Source: an uncultured Mobiluncus sp. (lineage in GTDB: Bacteria; Actinomycetota; Actinomycetes; Actinomycetales; Actinomycetaceae). Taken from it: 40,428 bases of DNA. The DNA lies in the NCBI RefSeq assembly GCF_943914685.1, contig NZ_CALUCZ010000020.1:1-40428 (forward strand), given 5' to 3'. Below are positions 39,213 through 40,428 of this stretch, piece by piece (position 1 is the stretch's first letter; every line of letters starts with the position of its first letter). A program made the position numbers and the translations under genes. The notes beneath the pieces were generated by a model that saw only the letters and a program-made list of their open reading frames with translations, was not told the origin of the DNA and did no database searches.

Positions 39213-40271
39213 ATGCAGCTGAAAGACGACTATGTGACGCTTTCTCACGGGGCGGGAGGCAAGGCTTCCGCAGCCCTGGTCGAACAGGTTTTTGTCCCCG
39301 GTTACGGCAACGAGGTTCTCGAGGAACTGACCGACGCCGGGGTGCTTCCCCTAGCGGAGCTGCTCACGGGTTTGACCGGGGAGGGCACAAGCCCGGTGGG
39401 TGGCAAACTCGCGATGTCTACCGATTCCTACGTGGTCAATCCCCTAGTTTTCCCCGGCGGCTCCATCGGGGAACTGGCGGTGAACGGGACAGTCAACGAC
39501 CTAGCGGTCAGCGGGGCTATCCCGAAAGTCATCAGCGCCGGTTTCATTCTGGAAGAGGGCCTGCCCATCGCGGATTTGCGCCGGGAAGTCCAGGCGATGC
39601 GCGACGCTGCCGAGGCGGCGGGAGTACGGATTATCACCGGTGACACCAAGGTCGTGCCCCAGGGCAGCGGCGACAAACTGTTCATCAACACGGCCGGAGT
39701 CGGGATTGTGCCGGCCGGCAGGGAACTGGGCGCCAGCAAAGTGCAGCGCGGGGATCGTTTGATTGTGTCCGGCGCAATTGCTGACCACGGTATGTCGGTC
39801 ATGATGGCGCGGGGCGACCTGGCCATTCAGGCTCCTATCAAATCCGACACGAGGGCGGTCAATCACCTGGTAGAGGCACTAATCGAGACCGTCCCGGAGA
39901 CCCGCTGGATGCGTGACGCGACCCGCGGCGGCTTGGGAACCGTGTTGAATGAGCTGGCGATCGCGACCGGCTGGGGTATCGCCGTCGAGGACGAGACCGT
40001 GCCGGTGCACGAGATGACTCGCGGAGCGTGCGACATGTTGGGGATTGACCCGATTTATGTCGCTAACGAGGGTATGTTTGTGGCCGTGGTTCCGGCTGAC
40101 CAGGCCGATGCGGCCGTGGCGGCGCTGCGGAAACTGCCCGGCGGCGAGGAAGCGGCGAATATCGGTCGGGTTGTGGCCAAACCGGAGTCCTCGGTCGTGA
40201 TGGTAACCGCGTTTTCTGGCACCCGCATGATAGACATGCTGGTCGGCGACCCGCTGCCGCGGATTTGCTGA
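39213..40271 (+). CDS. hypE: Hydrogenase maturation protein HypE
   Basis: The protein of about 352 residues begins near VTLSHGAGGKASAALVEQVF and contains STDSYVVNPLVFPGGSIGEL and AVNGTVNDLAVSGAIPKV, the ATP-binding PurM-like fold. It also has TGDTKVVPQG and MRDATRGGLGTVLNELA. It ends PRIC, the C-terminal Cys that carries the thiocyanate made from carbamoyl phosphate by HypF. The ATG at 39213 fits the family N-terminus; a GTG at 39177 would add 12 residues and cannot be excluded, as neither has a clear ribosome-binding site. It is divergent from hypC-hypD, and hypA, hypB and hypF are not in the window. Confidence 0.95.
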   Translation: MQLKDDYVTLSHGAGGKASAALVEQVFVPGYGNEVLEELTDAGVLPLAELLTGLTGEGTSPVGGKLAMSTDSYVVNPLVFPGGSIGELAVNGTVNDLAVSGAIPKVISAGFILEEGLPIADLRREVQAMRDAAEAAGVRIITGDTKVVPQGSGDKLFINTAGVGIVPAGRELGASKVQRGDRLIVSGAIADHGMSVMMARGDLAIQAPIKSDTRAVNHLVEALIETVPETRWMRDATRGGLGTVLNELAIATGWGIAVEDETVPVHEMTRGACDMLGIDPIYVANEGMFVAVVPADQADAAVAALRKLPGGEEAANIGRVVAKPESSVVMVTAFSGTRMIDMLVGDPLPRIC

Positions 40272-40314
40272 CCCAAAACGCCTGCGAGAATCCCAGGATA
40301 CCCGCCCGGATTGT

Positions 40315-40365
40315 ATCTATAAGGTGAAAATAGGGCAGTAGCTGCCATTATTGGCAGCCAGCGCG
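40315..40365. repeat. Dispersed palindromic repeat, copy 2
   Basis: The 20-base core at 40339-40358 (TAGCTGCC, ATTA, TTGGCAGC) is identical to 6047-6066. The left flank (AAGGTGAAAATAG) resembles AAGGTGGAGAATAG of copy 1. The outer arms are degenerate here, leaving only the inner 7-8 bp of the stem. It lies about 45 bases after hypE. Confidence 0.7.
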
Positions 40366-40428
40366 CATATCCCGGTTTAAAGGACATTAGGTGTTGATTT
40401 AGTCGGGGTTTTTTGTTGCCATTTTGCG

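Noticed and set aside
1..40428. tRNA, rRNA, CRISPR array or transposase genes
   Set aside because: None was recognised by reading both strands; no regularly spaced repeats and no transposase-like protein were seen.

Overview
The window looks like a moderately GC-rich actinobacterial chromosome. The evidence is a CarD/CdnL RNA-polymerase-binding protein, a topoisomerase I whose C-terminus carries GRYGPY-type repeats and a lysine tail in place of zinc fingers, a GTP-dependent PEP carboxykinase, a PIN-PhoH protein and the non-mevalonate genes ispD and ispH. The order phoH2 - short Z-prenyl synthase - hemolysin III - greA - xseB/xseA - ispH - ychF resembles the Rv1080c-Rv1112 stretch of Mycobacterium tuberculosis as I remember it. 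Hydrogenase maturation genes suggest an anaerobic or facultative lifestyle. A member of the Actinomycetaceae such as Mobiluncus is my best guess, not something I can prove here.

Layout. 1-1.3 kb: the 3' end of gpmA, a possible small basic protein and carD. 1.4-5.5 kb (minus strand): a tight four-gene operon, DUF1538 membrane protein / tandem PII protein / second DUF1538 membrane protein / single PII protein. This is the least understood system in the window, and it lies between carD and ispD, which are usually neighbours in actinobacteria. 5.5-6.1 kb: a 655-base non-coding stretch rich in inverted repeats. 6.1-11 kb: ispD, an Atg22-like MFS permease preceded by a duplicated copy of its own first 15 codons plus an attenuator-like hairpin, a lipoprotein, and a second MFS exporter. 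11-17 kb: an ArsR-type regulator divergent from a nickel/peptide-type ABC importer, whose second permease and both ATPases are fused in one polypeptide. 17-24.7 kb: bcp peroxiredoxin, an MFS exporter, topA, a CAP-plus-Ig-like exported protein and a small lipoprotein. 24.8-37.5 kb: housekeeping genes pckG, purA, phoH2, uppS-like, hemolysin III, greA, a membrane acyltransferase, xseBA, ispH and ychF. 37.5-40.3 kb: hypD and hypC, with hypE divergent.

How parts may work together. The PII proteins probably sense a small molecule and gate the two co-transcribed DUF1538 membrane proteins. The ArsR-controlled importer may supply nickel, which would fit the hyp genes for NiFe-hydrogenase maturation 20 kb away. 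ispD, ispH and the short-chain Z-prenyl synthase belong to isoprenoid supply. No rRNA, tRNA, transposase or CRISPR array was seen. Two intergenic sites share a palindromic repeat (around 6.05 and 40.35 kb), which suggests a dispersed repeat family in this genome.
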